64,000 bases of DNA from Peribacillus sp044761665 (GTDB lineage Bacteria > Bacillota > Bacilli > Bacillales > DSM-1321), in the NCBI RefSeq assembly GCF_044761665.1, contig NZ_JBIWCW010000004.1:186001-250000 (forward strand). The letters run 5' to 3'. Below, piece after piece: positions 42,915 to 52,015 of the stretch (position 1 is its first letter; every line of letters starts with the position of its first letter). The notes beneath the pieces are model-generated. The model did not search any database. It saw nothing but the letters and a program-made list of their open reading frames with translations, and was not told the origin of the DNA. A program made the translations under genes and the position numbers.

Positions 42915-44408
42915 TTAACGTATTGCCTCTTTCTTGTTTTGAATAATTACTCGCTCACTCGGAGTTATTTTGGTATTTGTCACTAAACTTATTGTAATAC
43001 CTATAATAAAGTTTGCAATCAAGGCTATCATACCCGTATTTAAATCATTAAGATAACTTGGGATATTATAGAATATATCTATTAGTTTAATATCTGTTAT
43101 AGCATTATATAAGACTATTGAAACACCCACAACTATACCTGCCATCGCTCCAAATTTATTCATTAACTTGGTATCGAAGAAACCAAATAATAAGGCTGGA
43201 ACAAGCTGTGTAATTAAGCCATAAGACATAATATTTAATATAGCAAGTGCCTCTCCACCAGTAATGGTAAATATAAATGCAATCACAATGATTATAAATA
43301 CAAGCATTTTAGAGACGATCAGCTGTTGTCGATCGGTTGCATTCGGTCTTGTCAGTCGATAAATGCCCGTCATTAAACCTATAGAGGCAGACATTAACAT
43401 TACAGAAGCAGGTACTAATGCTGTTAATAATCCTGCCGCTCCCACAATCCCTACAAACCAGGGATCAAACGTCTGCATCGTTAAACGTAATAGTGACAAG
43501 TCTCCATCTGAACCCTCTAGGCCAGGAACTTGAATAATGGCAGCAAAACCTATAAAAAACGCAAATAATAATAACAAAGTATAAAGTGGTAATGTTATTG
43601 CATTTTTCTTTAAAACCTTCTCACCATCAGCAGATAGAATTACAGAAAAGGATTGAGGTAATAAGTAAAATCCAAATGCATTTAAAATAATGGTAGAAAT
43701 AAACCAAACTACACTTAACCCTTCGCTAGCTAATGTAAGACTTTCTGGTTTTACAGCTTGAACTGCTTCAAATAACGGCTGAATGCCACCGAAGTAATGA
43801 TATGGTATATAGATTCCTAAGAACGCAATAACGAATAAAATCAAAATATCTTTCAAAACAGCTGTCCACGCAGAACCATGAATACCAGAAATAATTACAT
43901 AAATAGTAATAATCAGAGCCCCAATGGCGCTTGCAGTAATTGAATCTATTGCACCATACGAAGCTTCTGATACTATAATTCCCAAGCCTTTAAGTTGAAT
44001 TACAATATACGGAATTAATGCGATTGTTCCAAGTAAGGCAACGACAATTCCCAAAACTGGGCTTTTATATTTTGCAGAAAAATAGCTTGGCTGAGAAATA
44101 ATATTATTATCCTTTGCAAATCTCCAAATTTTTGGAACCATCCAATAAGAAAGTACGTAAGCCAAACAAATATAAGCAGGTACGTAAAAGGCTGCTGCTC
44201 CTTTCGAGTATGCCCAACCACTTCCACCTAAAAAGGTAAACGTCGTGTATACCTCGCCCGCAATAAGCAAAAAAATAAATAGGGCCCCAAAGCCCTTATT
44301 CCCCACCGCGAATTCATCCACATTCATTTGCTTACCTTTTGTTGCACGAATCCCAAGAAACAAGGCAGCTACCGCAAAAAAGAAAATAATCACTAATGCA
44401 ATATTCAT
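42915..44408 (-). CDS. Sodium:solute symporter family transporter
   Basis: 497 residues, about 13 membrane helices. SSS-family features: FLGGSGWAYSKGAAAFYVPAY near the N-terminus, VISGIHGSAWTAVLKD in the core and a VLASASIG-like region (SVMLMSASIGLMTGIYRLTRP). The substrate cannot be told from sequence; the family covers proline, pantothenate, solutes and carboxylates. Its ATG overlaps the upstream DUF3311 gene as ATGA, and an amidohydrolase lies upstream of that, so a compound released or consumed by the amidohydrolase is a reasonable guess. Confidence 0.85.
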   Translation of the reverse strand: MNIALVIIFFFAVAALFLGIRATKGKQMNVDEFAVGNKGFGALFIFLLIAGEVYTTFTFLGGSGWAYSKGAAAFYVPAYICLAYVLSYWMVPKIWRFAKDNNIISQPSYFSAKYKSPVLGIVVALLGTIALIPYIVIQLKGLGIIVSEASYGAIDSITASAIGALIITIYVIISGIHGSAWTAVLKDILILFVIAFLGIYIPYHYFGGIQPLFEAVQAVKPESLTLASEGLSVVWFISTIILNAFGFYLLPQSFSVILSADGEKVLKKNAITLPLYTLLLLFAFFIGFAAIIQVPGLEGSDGDLSLLRLTMQTFDPWFVGIVGAAGLLTALVPASVMLMSASIGLMTGIYRLTRPNATDRQQLIVSKMLVFIIIVIAFIFTITGGEALAILNIMSYGLITQLVPALLFGFFDTKLMNKFGAMAGIVVGVSIVLYNAITDIKLIDIFYNIPSYLNDLNTGMIALIANFIIGITISLVTNTKITPSERVIIQNKKEAIR

Positions 44409-44617
44409 CGTTTCGACCCCACCTTTTCTCCTCCTTGATTGTCAGGATCAAGTTTATAAACAACTAGTAATATAAAAGAAGATAAGACCATCCATAAAGC
44501 AATCCAAAACAAGATAAATGGTAATCCTAACACATAAGGCTCAACTCGATTTGCAAAAGGCATACAGAAAGCCATTCCGATGAACGGTACAAAAAGCAAG
44601 AGTTTAATGTATTTCAT
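44405..44617 (-). CDS. DUF3311 small membrane protein, symporter partner
   Basis: 70 residues, two hydrophobic helices, with the proline-rich middle (ANRVEPYVLGLPFILFW) and a C-terminal charged tail (KLDPDNQGGEK). DUF3311 genes usually sit directly in front of SSS-family symporters, as here with a four-base overlap. It may be an accessory subunit. RBS GGAGGG. Confidence 0.85.
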   Translation of the reverse strand: MKYIKLLLFVPFIGMAFCMPFANRVEPYVLGLPFILFWIALWMVLSSFILLVVYKLDPDNQGGEKVGSKR

Positions 44618-44832
44618 TTAGGCCCTCCATTCCATTTAAACTACTTCTAACTGTTAAATAATTATCTTTTACGGTTTTTAAGGGTATAATTGTTCTTTAA
44701 TGCTGATTTCATCTAACCCTTTAAATAAAAATGTAGAGCATTATATAAGTAATTCTTTCATTACAAGTTCTCTTCTAAATATCAATTTAAGAAGTTTATA
44801 GTAAGAAATCGTGTCCCTCACGATGTATTCCC

Positions 44833-46449
44833 TCATACAAACGAATTCGACCTTTGATATACTACTTCCCCATCAATCATGGTCAAATTCACTTTAATAT
44901 CTTTAAGAAAGCGATTTTCAATTGTGAGTATGCTACGGTCCAAAACCAATAAATCTGCTAACTTTCCTATTTCGACACTTCCTTTTAGCTGCTCGTCAAA
45001 ACTAGCATAGGCCGCATTATAAGTGTATAGCCTTATTGCTTCATAAATTGAAATGCGTTGAAGCTGTCCAAAAGGATTTCCTGAATTAATTTCTCTGTTC
45101 ACCGCAGTGTGAATGCCAATAAAAGGATTATATGTAGTGATTGGAGCATCCGATCCAGCTGCACAAATAATTCCTTGATCAATAAAATCACGAGCAGGAT
45201 ACATATACTTTGTTCTTTCACCATAATTCTGAATGTAACTTTCTCCAAACTCATAGGGGAAGGGAGGGTTTGGCACAGGGATCATTTGAAGGTCTTTTAT
45301 ACGTTTTTGTAAATCTGGTGTAGAAATTCCTGCATGTTCTATACGATGTCTATGATTTTTACGTGGATACCTTTTCAAGGCACGTTCCACAACATTTAGA
45401 TACATTTCGATCGCTTTATCACCTTGCGCATGTACTGTAATTTGGTATCCACGTTTATGGGCCTCACCCAATACTTCGTATAGTTCATCTTCAGAATAAT
45501 ATAAAATACCATAATCATCAGGATTACTTAAATAGCCTTCGCGCGTTGCAATTGTTGGACCAGTACTACTCCCATCTGTGAACATTTTTGCTGGCCCAAT
45601 CTTAAAAAAGTCATTACCTGTACCTGTCACAACCCCAGCCTTTAACATATTTTTGGTGAACTGGGTACAGTCACTTAGCGTACTGATCATGGCATAAATA
45701 CGTAACTTTATTGCTCTTCGATGTGATGCAAGCTGCATCAGGCGAAAACTTTCTTGATTAAATGTACCAGCCTCATGAATACTAGTAATACCTTGCTCAA
45801 TAAAATGTTGTTGAGCAATCTGCATCGCTTGTTCTAATTCACCTTGTGTATAACCAGCAATATCGTTAAATTGCATAAATGCTGTTTCGATTAAACGGCC
45901 GTTTAATCGGCCATGTGAATCTCTTTCTATGATACCCCCCTGTGGATTCGGAGTATGTTCATCTATTTTTGCCAAATGTAAAGCCAGACTATTGATCACT
46001 CCTATATGGCCACAAGTTCGGGTAATCGAGATAGGATGATCGGTCGAAATGGAATCTAGCTCGTCCAACGTCGGATAGCGTTGCTCCTTGATATTTTTTT
46101 CATTGAAACCCCAAGCTCTAACCCAATCACCCTTTGTTGTTTCATTAGCTTTTACTCTTAGTTCCTCTAATAAATCTTGAATCGTTTGGATTTTAGGGTC
46201 TTTACAACTTATCTGAAGTTGAAATACACCATACATAACAAAATGCAAATGTGCATCAATAAACCCAGGTGTTAATGATTTCCCTTCCAAATCCAGAACC
46301 TTTGTTTTAGGTCCAATATATTCTTCTATTTCAACATTTGAACCTACTGCAATAATTTTGTTTCCTGCAACAGCAACAGCCTGTTTTATAGAATTTTTTT
46401 CATCAACGGTTATTACTTCCCCATTTACAAATACAAACGTTGCATCCAT
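44833..46449 (-). CDS. YtcJ-type metal-dependent amidohydrolase
   Basis: 538 residues. Amidohydrolase superfamily: N-terminal beta-sandwich segment (FVNGEVITVDEKNS), metal site HxH in GFIDAHLHFVMYG, HAQGDKAIEMYL, HRIEHAGIS and GSDAPITTYNP near the C-terminus. This pattern fits the YtcJ subgroup (amidohydrolase family 3), several of which act on N-acyl or formamide compounds; the actual substrate is unknown. RBS GTAGGAGGGG. It is likely transcribed with the downstream DUF3311 and SSS genes, though a 215-base gap separates them. Confidence 0.85.
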   Translation of the reverse strand: MDATFVFVNGEVITVDEKNSIKQAVAVAGNKIIAVGSNVEIEEYIGPKTKVLDLEGKSLTPGFIDAHLHFVMYGVFQLQISCKDPKIQTIQDLLEELRVKANETTKGDWVRAWGFNEKNIKEQRYPTLDELDSISTDHPISITRTCGHIGVINSLALHLAKIDEHTPNPQGGIIERDSHGRLNGRLIETAFMQFNDIAGYTQGELEQAMQIAQQHFIEQGITSIHEAGTFNQESFRLMQLASHRRAIKLRIYAMISTLSDCTQFTKNMLKAGVVTGTGNDFFKIGPAKMFTDGSSTGPTIATREGYLSNPDDYGILYYSEDELYEVLGEAHKRGYQITVHAQGDKAIEMYLNVVERALKRYPRKNHRHRIEHAGISTPDLQKRIKDLQMIPVPNPPFPYEFGESYIQNYGERTKYMYPARDFIDQGIICAAGSDAPITTYNPFIGIHTAVNREINSGNPFGQLQRISIYEAIRLYTYNAAYASFDEQLKGSVEIGKLADLLVLDRSILTIENRFLKDIKVNLTMIDGEVVYQRSNSFV

Positions 46450-46502
46450 GTGTTTCCCCTCCTACGAATCAACCCTAATAGATTAGGATTTAAAAAGGAT
46501 TT

Positions 46503-46535
46503 AAAGAATCCCTAAAATAGTTTCAGGGATTCTTT
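46503..46535 (-). terminator. Terminator after mmsA
   Basis: AAAGAATCCCT pairs with AGGGATTCTTT over an 11-base loop; the minus strand continues AAATCCTTTTT. Confidence 0.65.
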
Positions 46536-46547
46536 GTAATTAAATTT

Positions 46548-48068
46548 TCAATCATTATTGCTTGGGAAGGCGAATGTCGACCCTGTATTGGCGGACGATG
46601 TCAACCATCTTTCCGAGACAGTCTTTGTTTTAGTAAAGAAACGGGCTTGATCTGGTCCGAACATATGACCTTCACCAAATCTAGACCCTTTAAACCCGGC
46701 GAAATTATGGTACCCGACTGGGATTGGAATCGGGACGTTAACCCCTACCATGCCGACATCGATTTCCGTCGTGAATTTCCGCGCTGCCGCTCCATCATTC
46801 GTGAAAATGGTAACGCCATTCCCTAACTCATGTTCATTGATCAACTTGATCGCTTCTTCCAGGGAAGAGACGCGAACAATATTACGCGCAGGTCCGAACA
46901 CTTCCTGTTCGTATATATCCATTCCTGGCTTTACATGATCAATTAATGTCGGCCCTACAAAGAAACCATTGGATTCTTTGACGATTTCCAGTTCCCGTCC
47001 ATCGCAAACTACCGTCGCGCCTTCTTCAACGCTCCTGTCGATTGCAGCAATGACAGACTCTTTGGATTGTTGGGATATTACCGGCCCGAAGTCGACTTCT
47101 TCATCTGTATAGGACCCTACCTTCAATGCGCCGATTTTTTCTTTTAAAATCATTATCAAACGATCCGCCGTTTCTTCTCCGACCGGCATAAGGGTGGAAA
47201 TCGCCATGCAACGCTGGGATGCAGCTCCATATGCAGCTCCAATAAAAGAATTAGCCACCTGTTCTAAATCCGCATCCGGCATGACGACCATGTTGTTTTT
47301 CCCACCGCCAAGGGCTGTCACACGCTTACCATGTTTCGCCCCCGTCTCATAAATATATTGAGCTACCGGCGTAGAACCCACGAAGGAGATTGCCTGCACT
47401 TCTGGATTACTTAATAATTCATTGACCGCGTCCTTATCGCCATTGATAACGGTCCAGATACCGTCCGGCAAGCCCGCCTTCTTCCATAATTCGCTTACGA
47501 ATAAAGCTGTCATCGGAACCCGTTCGGAAGCTTTCAGAATGACGGCATTACCTACTGCAAGTGCCATACTGGTCTGGGCCAGGGGTACCATGATTGGGAA
47601 GTTGAATGGTGAAATGGCTGCAACGACACCAAGTGGGTATTTCGCTGAATACACATTGATTTGTCCGCCTACATTGACGGAATACTCACCCTTCACTAAA
47701 TGGGGAGCCCCAATGGCAAGGTCCACAGATTCTATTCCACGGGTAATCTCTCCCTTTGCATCTTCTGCCGTTTTACCGCTTTCCGTGCAGATAAGATCGA
47801 TTAGGGCATCCATATTCTCCGTAAGTAAGTTGCGAAATTTGATCACAATGTCCGCACGCCTTGCCACAGATAGGTCACGCCATGCAGGAAAGGCAGCTTT
47901 CGCTTTATCAATAGCACCTTTTACCTCTTCAATCGAAGCTAACGGTACTTTTGCAATGACTTCTCCGCTCGACGGGTTGAATACATCCGAAAACCTCCCA
48001 TTTTGTCCTGCAACCATTTCACCGCCTATAAAGTGAGATAATTCCTTTATTTTTATTGTTTCAGTCAT
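46548..48068 (-). CDS. mmsA: Methylmalonate-semialdehyde dehydrogenase (CoA-acylating)
   Basis: 506 residues, ALDH superfamily. NAD-binding ISPFNFPIMVPL, GSTPVAQYIYETG, glycine-rich GGKNNMVVMPDADLE (where most ALDHs have ELGGK) and catalytic cysteine in YGAASQRCMAIS. These are MMSDH (IolA/MmsA) features: oxidation of malonate- or methylmalonate-semialdehyde to acetyl- or propionyl-CoA in inositol, valine or thymine breakdown. The C-terminus is about 15 residues longer than usual (SSANTGSTFAFPSNND). No iol genes are present. A separate terminator suggests independent expression. RBS AGGAGGAA. Confidence 0.93.
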   Translation of the reverse strand: MTETIKIKELSHFIGGEMVAGQNGRFSDVFNPSSGEVIAKVPLASIEEVKGAIDKAKAAFPAWRDLSVARRADIVIKFRNLLTENMDALIDLICTESGKTAEDAKGEITRGIESVDLAIGAPHLVKGEYSVNVGGQINVYSAKYPLGVVAAISPFNFPIMVPLAQTSMALAVGNAVILKASERVPMTALFVSELWKKAGLPDGIWTVINGDKDAVNELLSNPEVQAISFVGSTPVAQYIYETGAKHGKRVTALGGGKNNMVVMPDADLEQVANSFIGAAYGAASQRCMAISTLMPVGEETADRLIMILKEKIGALKVGSYTDEEVDFGPVISQQSKESVIAAIDRSVEEGATVVCDGRELEIVKESNGFFVGPTLIDHVKPGMDIYEQEVFGPARNIVRVSSLEEAIKLINEHELGNGVTIFTNDGAAARKFTTEIDVGMVGVNVPIPIPVGYHNFAGFKGSRFGEGHMFGPDQARFFTKTKTVSERWLTSSANTGSTFAFPSNND

Positions 48069-48332
48069 TTATAATTCCTCCTGATCATTCGATTTTTTTA
48101 CAAAGTTTTATATGCGCAACCGTATTTTAGAACCCGTCTATTAACTAAATACTCAGATAATTGTTTGCAGAAGTTTCCTTGGAGTCCATCGGGCATCATC
48201 TTGCACTGTATAAATCGTTTCACTTCCTTTATTGTTTTTATATCCTATCCTTATTGTGATACTTCCTGGCTACTTAGTCATTATACAAAATGTTAAATGA
48301 ATCCCTATTCTATTTCACATAAAGGCTAATTT

Positions 48333-48375
48333 TAAAAAAACGAACAAAAGGTACCCCATCAAGAAGCACCTTTTG
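48333..48375 (-). terminator. Terminator of the nudF-endoQ transcript
   Basis: CAAAAGGT pairs with ACCTTTTG around a 15-base loop, followed on the minus strand by TCGTTTTTTT. The rest of 48069-48407 holds only the leader of mmsA. Confidence 0.7.
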
Positions 48376-48407
48376 CCTAAAGCTTATATCGGGAAAGCCC
48401 ATGTTGA

Positions 48408-49580
48408 TCATCCCTTTTTAACTTTCCCGTACTTGCCCCCTCCTCCTGCATCGAAATCGAGTATCCCTCTTCTTGCAGAATCTATAAAGTGGGCCATTTT
48501 TAACGGTACGACTCCCGAAAGCTGTTCGAAAGTGGCCTCATGAAGAATATTCATCTCGGTATCAAATGCCCGTAGCAATCTTTCCATAGACTTCGGTCCA
48601 AGCCCTGGAATGAAATCCAGCGGGACTTGGTGGATATATGGGGGCCGCGTTCTCTTTTTCCCATCTGTTCCGGAATCGGATAATTCTGCTATACGGGTGG
48701 AGACTCCTTTTATAATCGTCCTGCCTCCGCATTCACTGCACGCTTCACCTATCCCGGGCATTGTATGAAGGCAAGTCCCGCAAACGGTTTGATAATATTT
48801 ACCCAACAAGGGGTTCAATCCATAATTGGCGGTAACTTTACGCCCTTCTTTTTCTTTAATGGCTTTTTCCAACTCTGTAAAGCTCGGTTCTCTAAGCAAT
48901 AGTTTTTGATATTCACGGGCTATCTTTCCGAGCGAGTGGGCATCGGAATTCGTCAGGAAGGTATACGCTTTTAATTCTTCTATATCTTCGACCAAATAAG
49001 TATCCGAACTTAAGCCAAGCTCGACGGCATCGATTAGCTTCGGATTGAATACTTCATCCAGACTTTTCCGTACACCTTTTCCGTACAAGCTTTTAAAGGG
49101 CGTGAACACATGCGCAGGGATGAACAATCCTCCCAACGACTTCACTTTTTCTTGCAGCGTTTTTCCTTCACAATAAATCCTTTGGGAACTCAACGTGATA
49201 TTTTTGACATGATTACTCATCCATGCTGAAAAGCCCTTCATCGCCTCCATGTTTGGAAAATAAGCCAGAACATGAATCGGTCCATGGCAATTCTGGTCAT
49301 ATATCTCGATTTCCGACCCTGGGATGATGGACATGTCTCGGTAATGAAGCCCGCCACCTTCCATTTCCGTAATTTCCCCACTTCTCATTCCCTCTTCTAT
49401 CTCTTCAATGACCTCAGGAGAATGGCAATCTATAATTCCAATCAAATCAAGCCCCTTACGTTCGCTTGCCACCTCGATTATATTGCTGAAGGTCAAAGTT
49501 TTAGCTCCGGTGATCTTAACGGGCTGCCCACTTCTCGTCCTGCCTATATGAATATGCAAGTCGGCATAGTACTCTTTCAT
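48408..49580 (-). CDS. Endonuclease Q-family PHP protein (YqxK-like)
   Basis: 390 residues. N-terminal PHP domain with metal ligands in YYADLHIHIG, GIIDCHSPE and a central SDAHSLGKI; a zinc-ribbon-like cluster CGTCLHTMPGIGEACSECGG near residue 270, and a C-terminal helix-hairpin-helix (FIPGLGPKSMERLLRAF). This architecture defines the endonuclease Q/TIGR00375 family, which in archaea and some bacteria nicks DNA at deaminated bases. The ATG follows the nudF stop with no gap, so the two are coupled. The activity is inferred from family. Confidence 0.85.
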   Translation of the reverse strand: MKEYYADLHIHIGRTRSGQPVKITGAKTLTFSNIIEVASERKGLDLIGIIDCHSPEVIEEIEEGMRSGEITEMEGGGLHYRDMSIIPGSEIEIYDQNCHGPIHVLAYFPNMEAMKGFSAWMSNHVKNITLSSQRIYCEGKTLQEKVKSLGGLFIPAHVFTPFKSLYGKGVRKSLDEVFNPKLIDAVELGLSSDTYLVEDIEELKAYTFLTNSDAHSLGKIAREYQKLLLREPSFTELEKAIKEKEGRKVTANYGLNPLLGKYYQTVCGTCLHTMPGIGEACSECGGRTIIKGVSTRIAELSDSGTDGKKRTRPPYIHQVPLDFIPGLGPKSMERLLRAFDTEMNILHEATFEQLSGVVPLKMAHFIDSARRGILDFDAGGGGKYGKVKKG

Positions 49581-50132
49581 TTATTCGGCAATCGCCTTTT
49601 TCAACTGCAAATATTGGATAGCGTATGCCGTTTTGGCATCTTGGATTTTCCCTTCATCCAGATAGTTTTGAGCTTCCTTGAGTGTCAGCTCTATCATCTC
49701 GACAAACTCATCTTCATCCAATGGGGCCGCATCTTTTTTCTTTTTCAAATTATGTGCCAGATAGAGATGGACTAACTCATCAGCGAAGCCTGGAGACGTA
49801 TAAAAAGAGATGATATGCTCCATTCTTTCACATTCATAGCCCGTCTCTTCTTCAAGTTCACGTTCAGCTGACCGAATGGGCTCTTCCCCTTTTTCGAGTT
49901 TCCCCGCTGGAATCTCAACCAAGCTTCTCTCCAACGCTTTACGGTACTGTTCGACCATGATGATCTTTTCTTCAGCTGTAAGAGCAATGATTGCAACTGC
50001 CCCGGGATGCTTGATGATTTCGCGTTTACTTGTTTTCCCATCTGGAAGCTCTACTTCATCCACTTGCAAATCGATGACTTTACCCGTGAATATTTTTTCG
50101 GTAGTTAACGTTTTTTCTTCGAATTTTTTCAA
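49581..50132 (-). CDS. nudF: ADP-ribose pyrophosphatase NudF
   Basis: 183 residues from TTG 50132 (LKKFEEKTLTTEKIF), which has GAGGAGT at good spacing; the GTG at 50141 overlaps that site. Nudix box GKLEKGEEPIRSAERELEEETGYE near residue 80, followed by SFYTSPGFADELVHLY typical of ADP-ribose hydrolases. It removes ADP-ribose. In B. subtilis (yqkG) it has the same neighbours, yqkF and yqxK. Confidence 0.93.
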   Translation of the reverse strand: MKKFEEKTLTTEKIFTGKVIDLQVDEVELPDGKTSKREIIKHPGAVAIIALTAEEKIIMVEQYRKALERSLVEIPAGKLEKGEEPIRSAERELEEETGYECERMEHIISFYTSPGFADELVHLYLAHNLKKKKDAAPLDEDEFVEMIELTLKEAQNYLDEGKIQDAKTAYAIQYLQLKKAIAE

Positions 50133-50207
50133 CTTGTCCACTCCTCTGTTCTAATTGCAGCATGATGCTTCATACATTTTACCATACTAGAGATGGAGGA
50201 CGATTTA

Positions 50208-50366
50208 ATGAAAATTCATGTATTCGAAAATGGCATGGTATTCTCCGGAAAGAGTTGGGAGATTATTCAAAAACTCAAAAACCTTCAAAGTAACTATGTA
50301 TATATCAGTGATTGGATTGCAGATATCCATCAGCAAGAAGCTCACCCTTTAAAAAGGATCAAGTGA
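50208..50366 (+). CDS. Hypothetical small protein (52 aa)
   Basis: Starts MKIHVFENGMVFSGKSWEI and ends HPLKRIK. GGAGG lies eight bases before the ATG. The sequence is mixed and soluble, with no membrane segment or signal. I do not recognise the family. It lies between nudF (divergent) and yqkF, and may share a transcript with yqkF. Confidence 0.7.
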   Translation: MKIHVFENGMVFSGKSWEIIQKLKNLQSNYVYISDWIADIHQQEAHPLKRIK

Positions 50367-50423
50367 AATCTTTGAGTGAAAGTGATTCCTCCTTTACAAT
50401 AAAGGTAAAGGGAGATGATAGCA

Positions 50424-51332
50424 TTGAAAAAACGCAGATTAGGAAACTCGGATTTGCTCGTATCCGAAATCGGACTCGGCTGCATGTCTTTGGGTACCGA
50501 TAAAAAAAAGGCATCGGAAATCGTGAAGTCAGCTTTGGATGAAGGCATCAATTATTTCGACACCGCTGACTTATACGATTTTGGAATGAATGAAGAAATC
50601 ATGGGGGAGAACTTAAAGCCAGTTCGCGACCAAGTATATATAGCGACGAAAGTCGGAAACCGCTGGACAGAAAATAAAGACAGCTGGAGCTGGGATCCAT
50701 CCGGCGACTATATCAAGTCAGCCGTAAAAGATAGTCTAATGAGACTTGGTACAGACTATATCGACCTCTATCAACTGCATGGCGGCACGATTGAAGACAA
50801 TTTGGATGAAACGATCGAGGCATTTGAAGACTTAAAAAAAGAAGGCTTGATTCGGTACTATGGAATTTCTTCCATTCGGCCCAACGTAATTAAGGAATTT
50901 GTCAAAAAGTCTGAGCTTGATTCCGTGATGATGCAATACAGCCTTCTCGACCGCCGTCCAGAAGAGTGGATGTCACTTTTGGAAGCTAAACAGGTTAGCA
51001 TCATTGCCCGTGGGCCCCTTGCCAAAGGACTCCTTAGCGAAAAAATGCTTGAAAAGGCTAATGAGGAGGGCTATCTCGACTATAGCTATAACGAACTCAA
51101 AGACTTGCTTCCCCAATTAAAAGACAAGCTCTCCGATAAAAAATTGAATGCTACAGCTCTTCAATATGTATTATCGAACCAAGGCGTCGCTTCTGCCGTA
51201 GCCGGGGCCAGCTCGGTGCAGCAACTCCGTGAAAACTGTCAGGCTGCCAACAGTTCTTCTCTTTCATACGATGAACTTGATGTATTGAAAAAACTCACTA
51301 AAGCTAGCAAATATACAAGTCATCGGGAATAA
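50424..51332 (+). CDS. yqkF: Aldo/keto reductase YqkF
   Basis: 302 residues from TTG 50424 (LKKRRLGNSDLLVSEIGLGC), which aligns with the usual AKR N-terminus and has GGGAG upstream; ATG 50415 in the same frame is possible. TIM-barrel oxidoreductase with the AKR motifs: catalytic Asp and Tyr in FDTADLYDFG, Lys in IATKVGNRW and His in YQLHGGTIEDN. NADPH-binding C-terminus AVAGASSVQQLREN. The physiological substrate is unknown. It has its own terminator. Confidence 0.92.
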   Translation: MKKRRLGNSDLLVSEIGLGCMSLGTDKKKASEIVKSALDEGINYFDTADLYDFGMNEEIMGENLKPVRDQVYIATKVGNRWTENKDSWSWDPSGDYIKSAVKDSLMRLGTDYIDLYQLHGGTIEDNLDETIEAFEDLKKEGLIRYYGISSIRPNVIKEFVKKSELDSVMMQYSLLDRRPEEWMSLLEAKQVSIIARGPLAKGLLSEKMLEKANEEGYLDYSYNELKDLLPQLKDKLSDKKLNATALQYVLSNQGVASAVAGASSVQQLRENCQAANSSSLSYDELDVLKKLTKASKYTSHRE

Positions 51333-51359
51333 TCACTAAACCAAATATTTTTTGAATAT

Positions 51360-51401
51360 CAGGCTACCTTTCTTTTTATAATGATGGGTAGCCTGTTTTT
51401 C
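51360..51401 (+). terminator. yqkF terminator
   Basis: CAGGCTACC pairs with GGTAGCCTG, followed by TTTTTC. Confidence 0.85.
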
Positions 51402-51459
51402 TTCGCTATAGAGAAAAGTAATAGAATCTTCACTTATACATTTTACAAGGCCTTTTCAG

Positions 51460-51497
51460 TTGCTAATTCCCTATCGATATTATAAAATTAAATTGTG
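51460..51497 (+). promoter_or_regulatory. ohr promoter with OhrR-like operator
   Basis: TTGCTA (51460-51465), 17 bases, TAAAAT (51483-51488). Over and past the -10, 51483-51497 reads TAAAATTAAATTGTG, which matches the OhrR operator TACAATTaAATTGTA at 13 of 15 positions. OhrR, the adjacent gene product, would repress from here until oxidised by organic peroxides. Confidence 0.65.
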
Positions 51498-51531
51498 CAC
51501 AACCAAAGTATAAAGATTGGGGAGAAAAACT

Positions 51532-51957
51532 ATGACAAAAACATTATTTACGACATCGGTAACGGTTGATGGTGGAAGAGAAGGAACGGCCATTTCCGCT
51601 GATGGAAACTTCACGGTTGATATTGCGATGCCTGGGACGCCAAGAGCTAAACAAATGCCTGAAGCTTCTAATCCCGAACAACTTTTTGCAGCTGGATACG
51701 CGGCTTGTTTTGACAGTGCTTTACAATCGGTTGGAAAAATCGAAGGTGTTACTTTCACTTCCAACGTCACGGCCAATGTCAGTTTATTAATGGGTGATAT
51801 GCATCAGTACAGCTTGGCTGTAACATTAGTGGTAAAGGGATCTGGAATCGATAAAGATTCATTCGAAACTCTTGTCCATAAGGCTCATCAAATGTGCCCT
51901 TACTCAAAAGCAATCAGCGGCAATGTCGATGTTGCCATTGAAATTGAAGTAGATTGA
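51532..51957 (+). CDS. ohr: Organic hydroperoxide resistance protein Ohr
   Basis: 141 residues from ATG 51532 behind GGGGAGAAA. OsmC/Ohr fold with the two redox cysteines in AGYAACFDSALQSVG (peroxidatic) and HQMCPYSKAISGNVDV (resolving). It reduces fatty acid and other organic hydroperoxides using lipoylated protein thiols. Convergent to ohrR, with a shared terminator between them. Confidence 0.96.
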   Translation: MTKTLFTTSVTVDGGREGTAISADGNFTVDIAMPGTPRAKQMPEASNPEQLFAAGYAACFDSALQSVGKIEGVTFTSNVTANVSLLMGDMHQYSLAVTLVVKGSGIDKDSFETLVHKAHQMCPYSKAISGNVDVAIEIEVD

Positions 51958-51977
51958 AGCAACAATGTTCAAATAAA

Positions 51978-52009
51978 AAAACGCTTGGATTTTTTTCCAG
52001 GCGTTTTTC
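51978..52009. terminator. Bidirectional terminator between ohr and ohrR
   Basis: AAAACGCTTGG pairs with CCAGGCGTTTT (one wobble) around TATTTTTTT, with A- and T-tracts on both sides, serving convergent genes. Confidence 0.8.
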
Positions 52010-52015
52010 TGTTCC

